Shown one piece after another: positions 8,793 to 16,036 of a stretch of 47,353 nucleotides of DNA. The notes below the pieces were generated by a model. The model saw nothing but the letters and a program-made list of their open reading frames with translations. It was not told the DNA's origin and did not search any database. Numbering within the stretch: position 1 is the first letter of the stretch; each line of letters starts with the position of its first letter. The stretch covers positions 1 through 47,353 of the forward strand of contig JBCCLI010000003.1 of the NCBI GenBank assembly GCA_039026975.1, in the 5' to 3' direction. Position numbers and translations under genes: made by a program. The stretch comes from JBCBKZ01 sp039026975. GTDB taxonomy: Bacteria; Bacteroidota; Bacteroidia; J057.

Positions 8793-9779
8793 ATGGAAAG
8801 CTTATATCCCTTAACCTTCCAGACCATCTTTAAAGACAAACTCTGGGGTGGCCAAAAAATCAGAACTCATTTAGGAAAAGACTTTGGGGATTTACCTAAC
8901 TGTGGGGAGACCTGGGAAATCTCTGGGGTGAAAGACCACGTATCTATAGTAGCAGAAGGAGCCTTACAAGGGAAGTCTCTCACTGAGCTAATGGAGCTTT
9001 ATAAGGGAGAATTACTGGGACAGCAGGTGTATGCACGTTTTGGAACAGAATTTCCTTTGCTGGTGAAGTTTATAGATGCCAATGCAGATCTCTCTATCCA
9101 GGTGCATCCTGATGATGCGCTTGCCAAGGAACGGCATAATTCTTTTGGGAAAACAGAGATGTGGTACATCTTTCAGGCAGACGAAGGGTCAAAGCTGATT
9201 GCTGGTTTTAACAGGACAGTCAGCAAGGAGGAATACCTGGAACACTTTCATGGTGGGAAGCTCATGGACATCCTAAACCAGGAAGCGGTAGAAGCAGATG
9301 ATGTCTTCTACCTTCCGGCAGGAAGAGTACATACCATAGGGAAGGGCCTGCTCCTAGCTGAGATCCAACAGACGTCAGACATTACCTACCGCATTTATGA
9401 TTTCGATAGGGTAGATGCTAAGGGTAGTAAGCGGGAGCTACATGTGGAAGAGGCCCTGGATGCCATAGACTTCCATCACTACGACAACTATAAAACTACT
9501 TACCAGAAAAAGGAGAATGAGCCTGTAACCCTGGTCAAGAGCAACTACTTCATCACCAACCGACTTCAATTCTCAGAAGCCGTTACCAGAGATCATGCTG
9601 ATAAGGACTCTTTCGTGATATATGTCTGTATGGAAGGAGGGCTAGACATGGCTTATGGCGATCAGAAAGTATCAGTAAAGAAAGGTGATGCAGTTCTCCT
9701 TCCTGCCTCCATCAAATCAGTGGAACTCCTCCCTGACGGCAGCTTTAAGATATTGGAGAGCTGGGTGCCTACTGTTTAG
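8793..9779 (+). CDS. manA: Mannose-6-phosphate isomerase, class I
   Basis: 328 residues, the short cupin-type class I enzyme. Zinc-site motifs are present: QVHPDD with His105, the downstream KTEMWYI with its glutamate, and AGRVHTIGKG with a second histidine. It interconverts mannose-6-phosphate and fructose-6-phosphate in the cytoplasm, feeding GDP-mannose for surface glycans or mannose catabolism. It is a single gene on the plus strand, divergent from the decarboxylase operon, with a TATATTTG box upstream. Its 3' end faces the amidase gene across a palindromic repeat. Confidence 0.93.
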   Translation: MESLYPLTFQTIFKDKLWGGQKIRTHLGKDFGDLPNCGETWEISGVKDHVSIVAEGALQGKSLTELMELYKGELLGQQVYARFGTEFPLLVKFIDANADLSIQVHPDDALAKERHNSFGKTEMWYIFQADEGSKLIAGFNRTVSKEEYLEHFHGGKLMDILNQEAVEADDVFYLPAGRVHTIGKGLLLAEIQQTSDITYRIYDFDRVDAKGSKRELHVEEALDAIDFHHYDNYKTTYQKKENEPVTLVKSNYFITNRLQFSEAVTRDHADKDSFVIYVCMEGGLDMAYGDQKVSVKKGDAVLLPASIKSVELLPDGSFKILESWVPTV

Positions 9780-9823
9780 TAAATTCCCATCTCGGGAGGG
9801 GGTAGGGGTGGGTAACATCCCAA

Positions 9824-9891
9824 AATCTTCGCGTTTTAGCGACTTTGCGTCGGTTATTTTCACGCCAAGCCGTTAAGATACGAAGAATCTT
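9824..9891. repeat. CTTnGCG-type imperfect palindrome (copy 3)
   Basis: Left arm ATCTTCGCGTTTTAGCGACT (9825-9844) continues into TTGCGT. The right arm CACGCCAAGCCGTTAAGATA then CGAAGAAT (9861-9888) is its imperfect reverse complement, with a TTATTTT centre. It lies between the converging manA and amidase genes and overlaps the amidase stop codon. It belongs to the same repeat family as 5372-5440 and may act as a two-way transcription barrier. Just before it (9785-9812) is a G-rich run of GGGAGGGGG type. Confidence 0.7.
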
Positions 9892-10597
9892 ATTCCCTCT
9901 CCACCACAGGCGGCCCTTTCAACTCATAGTCCTTCAGCCGTTTGCGGAGCTTCTTCATGAATTTGGGGCCGGGATCATTTTTCTCAGTGAAATAATTGGG
10001 GTCAGTTTCACGCCAGAGCGGATGCTGGGTAAGCTTAAAGGCTTTGTACTCATCGTGGCCTATCATGTATTCAATGTCATGCCGCTTAGCTAATTCCGCG
10101 ATGATCTTCACATTGGCGCGCAGTTGGGCAGCTGTTAAAGGGGTTTCTGCTGTCCCTCCCACATTCTCTATCCCTATGGAACAGTAGTTCAGGCCTATCA
10201 CATGTCGAGCAAAGAGGGTATCAGGCAGGGTCTGGTAGATGGTCCCATCTCTGTCTACCACATATTGGATGCCCACATTCAGGGCAGATGCGGTGGCGAT
10301 TTCCTTGCGATAAGAATTCAGCGTTTCTGGATCAAAAGCTTGGAAGGTGCCTTCCAGCGTAGGAATAGCCGTATGATGTACCACCACGATTTTAGGATCT
10401 ATTACAGGCTTATCCCACGCCAAGTCGTGGTGTTCCTTAATGTATTCAAGAGAAAGCTGGGTACGCGTTTCTCCAAAAGGAATGGACCTATCAATAACCT
10501 CTCCCTCCTGTAGGACATACCTGCTTCCGGTACAGGAGGAGAGTAGCCCTACCAGGCAAATGATGATAGAAATTTTGAAGAAATACATAGCTAACAT
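9890..10597 (-). CDS. N-acetylmuramoyl-L-alanine amidase lipoprotein (Ami_2/PGRP fold)
   Basis: 235 residues. A lipoprotein signal ends LLSSC (Cys22), so the enzyme is probably anchored in the periplasm or outer membrane. The amidase_2 domain shows VVVHHTAI (zinc histidine), NVGIQYVVDRDGTIYQ, YCSIGIENVG and the late MIGHDEY histidine. It would cleave the MurNAc-L-Ala bond of peptidoglycan during turnover. The ATG at 10597 shares one base with the kdsA stop (TAATG), indicating translational coupling; an alternative in-frame ATG is at 10588. Being last in the Kdo operon ties it to envelope maintenance. Confidence 0.9.
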   Translation of the reverse strand: MLAMYFFKISIIICLVGLLSSCTGSRYVLQEGEVIDRSIPFGETRTQLSLEYIKEHHDLAWDKPVIDPKIVVVHHTAIPTLEGTFQAFDPETLNSYRKEIATASALNVGIQYVVDRDGTIYQTLPDTLFARHVIGLNYCSIGIENVGGTAETPLTAAQLRANVKIIAELAKRHDIEYMIGHDEYKAFKLTQHPLWRETDPNYFTEKNDPGPKFMKKLRKRLKDYELKGPPVVERE

Positions 10598-11382
10598 TAT
10601 ACTTTTTCTGACATACTTTCTCTAATACGAACCGCCGTAGTGAGAATACCTTCCAGCAAATCCATTTGTAACATACTGGCAGCATCACTTTTAGCTGTAT
10701 GAGGTGCTGGATGGGTTTCTATGAAGAGGCCATCCGCGCCCGCCGCTACAGCAGAATGGCACATGGTTCTGATCATATTAGCATCTCCTCCGGTGATACC
10801 TGAGGTCTGGTTGGGACGCTGAACCGAGTGGGTGCAGTCCATCACCACCTTCCCACCAAAGGCCTGCATACGAGGGATGCTGGTCATATCCACTACCAGG
10901 GATTCATACCCAAAGGTAGTCCCTCTTTCTGTCAGCCAAATATTCTCATTACCCGTGGAGGCCACCTTATCTCTGGCAAATCTCATGGCTTCAGGAGACA
11001 GGAATTGCCCTTTCTTAATGTTAAGCCCTTTACCCGTTTTTCCAGCTGCCAGGAGCAGATCTGTTTGTCTACATAAGAAAGCTGGAATTTGTAGGTAATC
11101 TACATACTCAGCCACATGTGCACACTCATAGCTCTCATGCACATCCGTAATCACAGGAATCTCAAACTGTTCTCTCACCTCTACCAGTATCTTTAAAGCG
11201 TCCTCTTTGTCTATACCGGTGAAGCTGTCCAGACGGGTCCTGTTGGCCTTTTTGTAAGAGCCTTTGAAAATATAGGTGATTCCCAGCTTTTCCGTAATGC
11301 CTTTTACTGCTTCGGCTATTCTCAAGGCCATATCCCGCTCCTCTATGGCGCAGGGACCTGATAGTAGAAATAAGTTGCTCAT
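10597..11382 (-). CDS. kdsA: 3-deoxy-8-phosphooctulonate synthase (Kdo-8-P synthase)
   Basis: 261 residues, slightly shorter than the roughly 280 of many homologues. Characteristic motifs: GPCAIE at the start, FKGSYKKANRT, ITDVHE, IPAFLCRQTDLL, NIKKGQFLSP, and VMDCTHSVQRPN followed by FIETHP. It condenses phosphoenolpyruvate with arabinose-5-phosphate to give Kdo-8-phosphate for the lipopolysaccharide inner core. Its start overlaps the upstream isomerase gene by 4 bp, which pairs the enzyme with the supplier of its substrate. Confidence 0.95.
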   Translation of the reverse strand: MSNLFLLSGPCAIEERDMALRIAEAVKGITEKLGITYIFKGSYKKANRTRLDSFTGIDKEDALKILVEVREQFEIPVITDVHESYECAHVAEYVDYLQIPAFLCRQTDLLLAAGKTGKGLNIKKGQFLSPEAMRFARDKVASTGNENIWLTERGTTFGYESLVVDMTSIPRMQAFGGKVVMDCTHSVQRPNQTSGITGGDANMIRTMCHSAVAAGADGLFIETHPAPHTAKSDAASMLQMDLLEGILTTAVRIRESMSEKV

Positions 11383-11984
11383 GATAAATCCATGGTTTTC
11401 AGAATGGAGCCGAGATAGCCTCCATGATGTCTTTTGAGAAATCCTTCCTTGGTAAAGCCAATTTTATTGATCATTAGCACAGTAAGCACATGCCCAATGA
11501 CGTGCATGCAGCTAATAGAAGTAGTGGGCGTCAGATCCATGGGACAAACTTCCTCAGGCGCCCCTGTCTCTAAGACCACATCCCCCTGTTTAGCTAGTGG
11601 ACTTTCGGAGTTACCGCTAATCACAATTCTGGCCTGCTTGCCATGAAGGTTGTGAGAGAGAACGCACAGTTCTAGTAATTCTCTTGTCTTACCGGAATTA
11701 GAGATTAGAATAAAGACGTCTTCCTTATGTACTAAGCCCAGGTCTCCATGCTGGGCTTCGGAAGGATGAAGGTAGACGGCAGGCGTACCAGTAGAGGATA
11801 GGGTAGAAGCCAGGTTTTGGGCTACTTGGCCTGCTTTGCCTATTCCGCTGGTTACCACTTTTCCACGTTTCACATGCACCTGCTGATAAATGAGCTCAAT
11901 GGCTTTCTCATACTGATTAGTAGCTGGAATTTCCTGTATGGCCTGGGCTTCTTTTTGAAGAATATATTGAATGTTCTTGTTCAT
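11379..11984 (-). CDS. KpsF/GutQ-type SIS-domain sugar-phosphate isomerase (arabinose-5-phosphate isomerase)
   Basis: I place the start at the ATG at 11984 (MNKNIQYILQ), giving 201 residues. The frame stays open upstream to 12167, but that extension runs through non-coding palindromic DNA and looks artificial. The protein is a single SIS domain: GKVVTSGIGKAGQVAQNLAS, HPSEAQHGDLG, ILISNSGKTRELLE and the C-terminal LMINKIGFTKEGFLKRHHGG. It interconverts ribulose-5-phosphate and arabinose-5-phosphate for KdsA, whose gene it overlaps by 4 bp. Unlike the common KdsD of about 320 residues, it has no CBS pair; short forms are known in Bacteroidota. Confidence 0.88.
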   Translation of the reverse strand: MNKNIQYILQKEAQAIQEIPATNQYEKAIELIYQQVHVKRGKVVTSGIGKAGQVAQNLASTLSSTGTPAVYLHPSEAQHGDLGLVHKEDVFILISNSGKTRELLELCVLSHNLHGKQARIVISGNSESPLAKQGDVVLETGAPEEVCPMDLTPTTSISCMHVIGHVLTVLMINKIGFTKEGFLKRHHGGYLGSILKTMDLS

Positions 11985-12291
11985 CACCTTGATTGCTAAG
12001 CTAATCCCTTTCAGTTCAGTAATTCCTTTGTTTGGGGAGTTCTTTCTAGTATTAGCTCGCCTTCCGCGGGACTTACTTTTTTCCTTAGCAAAAAAAGTAA
12101 GCAAAAATGCATTGTTCCTCCAATGCATCCCACTATTCCCCTCACAACCCGTGGAGGAACGGCCCACTCCCCCCTTATTAAAAACCAGGAATTACGAATG
12201 TATAACTTGGATCTGTTTCTCAAGTGAAACAGATCAATCACAAATGTGGCACAAATAACTAATTTTACCAGCGAACAAGCTAATTCTTTTC
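11985..12291. other. Intergenic region rich in nested inverted repeats
   Basis: About 307 bp with no gene, between the isomerase and aminotransferase starts. It holds: an 11-bp-stem hairpin CTTACTTTTTT / AAAAAAGTAAG (12072-12082 with 12091-12101); ATGCATTG / CAATGCAT (12107-12114 with 12121-12128); GTTCCTCC / GGAGGAAC (12114-12121 with 12153-12160), which competes with the previous stem for bases; and GATCTGTTTC / GAAACAGATC (12210-12219 with 12226-12235). The first hairpin, with its FLLTFFAKEKSKSRGRR-like translation, resembles interspersed palindromes of other Bacteroidota. Both promoters must also lie here, but I cannot place them. Confidence 0.65.
12210..12235. repeat. Perfect 10-bp inverted repeat upstream of the aminotransferase
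   Basis: GATCTGTTTC and GAAACAGATC are separated by 6 bp (TCAAGT) and end 56 bp before the aminotransferase ATG. There is no T-run on either side, so it is not a typical terminator. It could be an operator for a dimeric regulator or part of the repeat island. Confidence 0.55.
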
Positions 12292-13476
12292 ATGAGAGAG
12301 AAACTGGAATCATTTAAGCAGATACTGGCACAGACTACTCCTGAGCCGGTGGGCATAGCCATAGAAAGAGGGAAAGGCATTTATCTATATGGCCCTAATG
12401 GAGAGAGGTACATAGACTTTATTAGCGGGATTTCCGTCAATAATGTAGGCCACTCAGCTCCTGAAGTAGTGCAAGCCATACAGCAGCAGGCCGCCCGCTA
12501 CCTTCACCCCATGGTATACGGGGAGTACATCCTGGAACCCCAATTGACCTATGCTAAAAAATTACTCAGCCTCTTAGATAACTACTTTGGAAGCATCTAT
12601 TTCACTAACAGTGGCACAGAAGCTATAGAAGGTTCACTTAAGTTGGCTAAGAAACTAACGGGAAGGAGCAAGATTCTCTCCTGCTGGAACTCTTATCATG
12701 GAAGTACGCATGGTTCTCTCAGCATAACCGGAAATGACTGGATGAAGGAAGGCTATGGGCCTTTTTTACCGAACGTTCAACACATCCCATTTAATGATAG
12801 GGAAGCTATTCGGCAAATAGATGAAGAAACGGCCTGTATAGTCATTGAAGCCTTGCAAGGAGCAGGCGGCATGGTAGTGCCTGAAAAAGGATACCTGGAA
12901 GCTGTAGCAGATAGATGTAAAGCAGTAGGTGCACTCATGATACTGGATGAGATTCAAACGGGCTTTGGAAGGACAGGTAGTCTATTTATGCATCAGGCAG
13001 AAGGTTTTGTGCCAGACATCCTGGTCCTGGCTAAAGCTTTGGGAGCAGGCCTCCCCATAGGCGCATTCATCACCTCCCAAGAAAGAATGCAACGGCTTCA
13101 GAAAGATCCTATTCTGGGACATATTACTACCTATGGAGGAAATCCGTTGAGCTGCGCAGCAGGCCTGGCTTCTCTCAACAAGATCCTGGATGAAGATCTC
13201 ATCAACCAAATTCCTGCTAAGGAGGCTATTCTCAAGGAAAGACTTAAACATCCGCTTATTAAAACCCTAAGAGGTAAAGGACTGATGTACGCCCTTATCA
13301 TGGAAGACTTTGATCAGGTGGCCCGACTGAACAAAATTCTTCTGAAAAATGGACTCCTCTCCTGTTACTTCCTGAATATCAAAAATGGCTTAAGATTAGC
13401 GCCGCCCTTAATCATTACGGAAGAGGAGATGCATTACTGCTGTGAGGTAATTTTGGCATCTTTAAGCGAACTGTAG
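12292..13476 (+). CDS. Class III PLP aminotransferase (acetylornithine/ornithine/GABA type)
   Basis: 394 residues. Motifs of fold-type I class III transaminases: YIDFISGISVNNVGH, FTNSGTEAIEGSLKLAKK, SCWNSYHGSTHGSLS, the PLP-aspartate motif LILDEIQTGFGRTG (here MILDEIQTGFGRTG) and LAKALGAGLPIGAF with the PLP lysine Lys248. Such enzymes transfer the terminal amino group of ornithine, acetylornithine, GABA or similar amines to 2-oxoglutarate. No arginine-synthesis gene is adjacent, so the substrate is open. It forms a single-gene unit followed by a short GC hairpin at 13478-13500. Confidence 0.85.
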   Translation: MREKLESFKQILAQTTPEPVGIAIERGKGIYLYGPNGERYIDFISGISVNNVGHSAPEVVQAIQQQAARYLHPMVYGEYILEPQLTYAKKLLSLLDNYFGSIYFTNSGTEAIEGSLKLAKKLTGRSKILSCWNSYHGSTHGSLSITGNDWMKEGYGPFLPNVQHIPFNDREAIRQIDEETACIVIEALQGAGGMVVPEKGYLEAVADRCKAVGALMILDEIQTGFGRTGSLFMHQAEGFVPDILVLAKALGAGLPIGAFITSQERMQRLQKDPILGHITTYGGNPLSCAAGLASLNKILDEDLINQIPAKEAILKERLKHPLIKTLRGKGLMYALIMEDFDQVARLNKILLKNGLLSCYFLNIKNGLRLAPPLIITEEEMHYCCEVILASLSEL

Positions 13477-13477
13477 C

Positions 13478-13500
13478 GGCGAATTTATTCGCCTATTTTC
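13478..13500 (+). terminator. Weak hairpin after the aminotransferase gene
   Basis: GGCGAAT (13478-13484) and ATTCGCC (13487-13493) flank a minimal loop and are followed by TATTTTC. It begins 2 bp after the stop codon. The stem is short and the T-tract is interrupted, so this is a possible terminator only. Confidence 0.4.
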
Positions 13501-13509
13501 AGGATTGGC

Positions 13510-13686
13510 TAGAGACGCAATGATTAGGTTTGACTATTTAATCGTCCCTTGTTTCCCACCATTCAAATGGTGGGCTCAAAGCCAAAAATGGATCGGCTGC
13601 TTAAGCTGCCGTACGCTTCAAAGGGCGGATAAATCCACCCCTACAGTGGGTCGCTTATTTTTTCAAAGTCAATCATCGCGTCTCTA
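13510..13686. repeat. Composite palindromic element (REP/MITE-like)
   Basis: The outer arms TAGAGACGCAATGATT (13510-13525) and AATCATCGCGTCTCTA (13671-13686) are inverted copies with one mismatch in 16 bp. Inside lie CCCACCATT / AATGGTGGG (13555-13574), and AAAATGGATCGGCTGCTTAA followed by GCTGCCG (13585-13611), which is related to the perfect palindrome at 16947-16982. A near-palindromic GGGCGGATAAATCCACCC stretch (13623-13640) follows. There is no coding sequence. Mirrored outer arms around smaller hairpins suggest a non-autonomous interspersed element. Confidence 0.65.
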
Positions 13687-13700
13687 CGCTGCACAGGCAC

Positions 13701-13735
13701 AAAAAAATAGCTCTGGGCTTAAACTCAGAGCTATT
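13701..13735 (-). terminator. Rho-independent terminator of the exbB-exbD operon
   Basis: AATAGCTCTG (13706-13715) and CAGAGCTATT (13726-13735) form a perfect 10-bp stem with a 10-base loop. On the minus strand the stem is followed by seven T (the A-run 13701-13707). It starts 18 bp after the exbD stop codon. Confidence 0.85.
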
Positions 13736-13753
13736 GGTATATATAAATTCTTC

Positions 13754-14152
13754 TTATTTTCTCGTGAGAATTACCACTTTACCACCATATTCTGCGATGA
13801 TGGACATCACAAAGGCAGTCTCTTCCATGGTTACCTCTCTATCGGTTCTCAGGGTCACTACATCATTCTCCGGAAACTCATCTGTCAATACTTCTTTCAG
13901 CAGCGGCTCCAGATCGGTTTTATCTTCTAGTACAGATTGGTTCCAGGCAAAGACTCCTTCCTTGGTGATGGTTACAGAGTTCTTTGCATTGCTGGGTTTA
14001 TCAGAACTACTTCTAGGGAGATCTACTTTTAAGCCTACCTGTGCCACAAAAGTGGAGGTCAGCAGGAAGTAAATCAACAGCAGAAAGACGATGTCTGCTA
14101 TAGAGGAAGTGCTAAATTCCGTACTAGGTTTATTTCTACTTCTTATGCTCAT
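13754..14152 (-). CDS. exbD: ExbD/TolR-family biopolymer transport protein
   Basis: 132 residues. There is one N-terminal membrane helix (SIADIVFLLLIYFLLTSTFV) carrying the conserved proton-path aspartate Asp20, then a periplasmic domain ending VTMEETAFVMSIIAEYGGKV. With ExbB it forms the proton-driven inner-membrane motor that energises TonB-dependent receptors or a Tol/gliding-type machine. The gene follows exbB after 8 bp and precedes a strong terminator, so the operon has just two genes. No TonB is encoded nearby, so the partner is unknown. Confidence 0.92.
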   Translation of the reverse strand: MSIRSRNKPSTEFSTSSIADIVFLLLIYFLLTSTFVAQVGLKVDLPRSSSDKPSNAKNSVTITKEGVFAWNQSVLEDKTDLEPLLKEVLTDEFPENDVVTLRTDREVTMEETAFVMSIIAEYGGKVVILTRK

Positions 14153-14160
14153 AAGTTGGC

Positions 14161-14847
14161 TTAGGCGTTAGCAGGTTCCTGGAGAAGGTCAATGAAATCT
14201 GTAGAGGTAAGCTCTAGTTTATACACCACCTTATTGACCAGGGCTACCAGGGTGTTATAGCCTATATAGGCAATGATTCCCACAATTAGTCCTGAGGCAG
14301 TAGTGATCATAGCTTCCGAAATACCACCTGCCAACTGTACAGGGTTAGCATTTCCCTCTGAGGCAACAATGGCCATAAATGCCTTGATCATTCCGAGTAC
14401 GGTTCCCAGGAATCCTATCATGGGCGCAGCTCCAGCTATGGTCGCCAAAATGGATAATCTTCTCTCCAGTCGGTAAACTTCCAGCTTACCCACATTCTCT
14501 ATAGAGCCTTCTATATCTTTCAGGTTAGAGGTTCCAAGTCGGGAAATCCCCTTATGGATCATCCTGGCAAAGGCATCATTAGTAGAGTCGCAAAGCCCTT
14601 TGGCAGCTTCCACATTCCCTGCCAGTACGTACTTACGGACCTGCTTCATGAATTCTTCAGAATTACCATCTGCTTTTTTGATGATGCGATACCGTTCTAT
14701 CCAGAGGTAAATGGCCAAAAAGAGGAGAATGGCCAGGGGAACCATGGTCCAGCCACCCTCGAATAAAAACTCAATTGGGCTTTTGGAAGTATTGGCGGCG
14801 ACCCCAAGAGAATCGGCAGACGCCATATCTTGTAATAAGATTAGCAT
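14161..14847 (-). CDS. exbB: MotA/TolQ/ExbB-family proton channel protein
   Basis: 228 residues with three membrane helices: about 31-47 (WTMVPLAILLFLAIYLWI), 134-156 (LATIAGAAPMIGFLGTVLGM) and 176-198 (TASGLIVGIIAYIGY). The signature GAAPMIGFLGTVLGMIKAF is typical of ExbB/TolQ. An N-terminal periplasmic stretch (MASADSLGVAANTSKSP) precedes the first helix. It pairs with the ExbD encoded 8 bp downstream as the stator of a proton-driven motor. A Bacteroidota promoter is visible upstream at 14899-14928. Confidence 0.92.
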   Translation of the reverse strand: MLILLQDMASADSLGVAANTSKSPIEFLFEGGWTMVPLAILLFLAIYLWIERYRIIKKADGNSEEFMKQVRKYVLAGNVEAAKGLCDSTNDAFARMIHKGISRLGTSNLKDIEGSIENVGKLEVYRLERRLSILATIAGAAPMIGFLGTVLGMIKAFMAIVASEGNANPVQLAGGISEAMITTASGLIVGIIAYIGYNTLVALVNKVVYKLELTSTDFIDLLQEPANA

Positions 14848-14898
14848 AAAGGTGTGAGATTTTTCAGGAAATGATTAGTGTTTGAAAAAGGATAAAAT

Positions 14899-14928
14899 CA
14901 AAAGTAAATAAATTTTCAGTAACCCAAA
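14899..14928 (-). promoter_or_regulatory. Promoter of exbB-exbD (TTTG-N18-TACTTTTG)
   Basis: On the minus strand TTTG (complement of CAAA 14925-14928) is followed after 18 bp by TACTTTTG (complement of 14899-14906). This matches the Bacteroidota pattern TTTG-N19-TAnnTTTG apart from one base of spacing. It lies about 50 bp upstream of the exbB ATG. Confidence 0.5.
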
Positions 14929-15012
14929 AAGGTCATCCTGTTCTGATAATGAGGTAAGTTAGCGTGGATAAGGGCGCAATTTTTGTGCCTGTTTATTTCC
15001 TATACGGGGATT

Positions 15013-15801
15013 TTAGGAAAAAGGATAGATTAAAAGTTCTTTACTCCCCTTATCTATAGAGCCTTCAATGATGGCTAAGGTATCATCTGCTGCCTGCTCT
15101 ACGCTATGCTTAAGGGGGTATCCACTGAGAAAATAGTAGCGGATAAACTGGCTGGCAAACACATCTCCTGTTCCTCCAAAATGCTGGGAAAGCTCCTCAT
15201 GCCAGTAGGTAAAAGACTGCTCTTCATGAGAGGCACTGATCCCTATATCCCCTTCTTCTTTAAGGCTGGTAATCAAGGTAGATAGGTTGGGAAACCGATC
15301 TCTAAATGCCTGTATGTACGTATCCAAGGGGGTAGCGGAAGAAAGGGGAAGACCTGAGAGTAGCTTTACTTCTGTGATATTAGGGGTACACCAATCTGCC
15401 ACTTCCAGCAGCTTAGGCCAGGCTGAGATGATTTCTGCTGGCACATAGGTTTTCCCATGATCCCCACTCACCGGATCTACTAAAATATGTTGAATGATGT
15501 CCCTATGGCTTTGAATTTCTCCTAGGAGTATATCCACTTGTTTAGGACTACCGAGGTAGCCAATGTATAGAATGAGTTGTTGGGTCAGGTCTTCTGCCAA
15601 TTGGAAGGTGCTGGCTAATAGTTCCTGAAAGGGAACCTCTCTTTTCACAATTCCGGGAAGGTTGGTCAGGCCGCTCAGCAGCAGGGAAGGTACTGGTAAG
15701 ACCTGACTCCCCAATAAGCTCATGACAGCCTTAGTACTAGCTGTACCATGAAAGGCAAAGCTGTGAACACACAGAACCTTAAGGGTTGAAGAGTTAGGCA
15801 T
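15013..15801 (-). CDS. Pyridoxal-kinase-like protein (PfkB/ribokinase superfamily)
   Basis: 262 residues. The chain follows the PdxY/PdxK pattern: N-terminal KVLCVHSFAFHGTASTKAV, HILVDPVSGDHGKTYV (VDPVmGD motif), DWCTPNITEVKLLSG and the catalytic GGTGDVFASQFI. Pyridoxal kinases phosphorylate pyridoxal with ATP to regenerate PLP; PLP enzymes are encoded at 7169 and 12292, though no operon link exists. Sequence alone does not exclude action on another hydroxymethyl-pyrimidine- or pyridine-type substrate. A 64-bp repeat copy (15872-15935) lies 70 bp upstream of the ATG. Confidence 0.8.
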   Translation of the reverse strand: MPNSSTLKVLCVHSFAFHGTASTKAVMSLLGSQVLPVPSLLLSGLTNLPGIVKREVPFQELLASTFQLAEDLTQQLILYIGYLGSPKQVDILLGEIQSHRDIIQHILVDPVSGDHGKTYVPAEIISAWPKLLEVADWCTPNITEVKLLSGLPLSSATPLDTYIQAFRDRFPNLSTLITSLKEEGDIGISASHEEQSFTYWHEELSQHFGGTGDVFASQFIRYYFLSGYPLKHSVEQAADDTLAIIEGSIDKGSKELLIYPFS

Positions 15802-15871
15802 AGGCTAAATCAGCAAAAGCAAATATGGGAAAAGGAAGTGTTAAAAATGATTTTTGGCTGGAAATTTTTGT

Positions 15872-15935
15872 GTGATCCATTCTGGATTATATGAATTGTG
15901 AATTGATTCAATAATAAGGGGACCCCTTCAGGGTT
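15872..15935. repeat. 64-bp direct repeat, copy A
   Basis: Same length and orientation as copy B (16791-16854), with 55 of 64 positions identical and no gap. It starts GTGATCCATTCTGGATTATA and ends ACCCCTTCAGGGTT. It contains two short hairpins, GATCCA-TTC-TGGATt and the ACCCCTTCAGGGT palindrome. It sits 98 bp downstream of the orphan gene's stop and 70 bp upstream of the pyridoxal-kinase-like start. Confidence 0.85.
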
Positions 15936-16019
15936 TAAAATAGCACCCATCCATCCAAATCGGGGATTCTACTGATCACGAAGTGAAGACAGTCCTATAA
16001 CTCCTCTGGAGCATATCCA

Positions 16020-16036
16020 TGACTCAGAATGAGTCA
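16020..16036 (-). repeat. Small hairpin over the stop codon of the orphan gene
   Basis: TGACTC and GAGTCA separated by AGAAT. The right arm includes the TGA stop of the 16034-16774 gene. There is no T-run, so termination is uncertain. Confidence 0.4.

Noticed and set aside
11985..12167. 61-residue N-terminal extension of the SIS isomerase frame
   Set aside because: It reads through a palindromic intergenic element (FLLTFFAKEKSKSRGRR) and the family starts at the MNKNIQ position.
13505..13930. 141-codon frame on the plus strand
   Set aside because: It runs through the palindromic element, the terminator and antisense to exbD.
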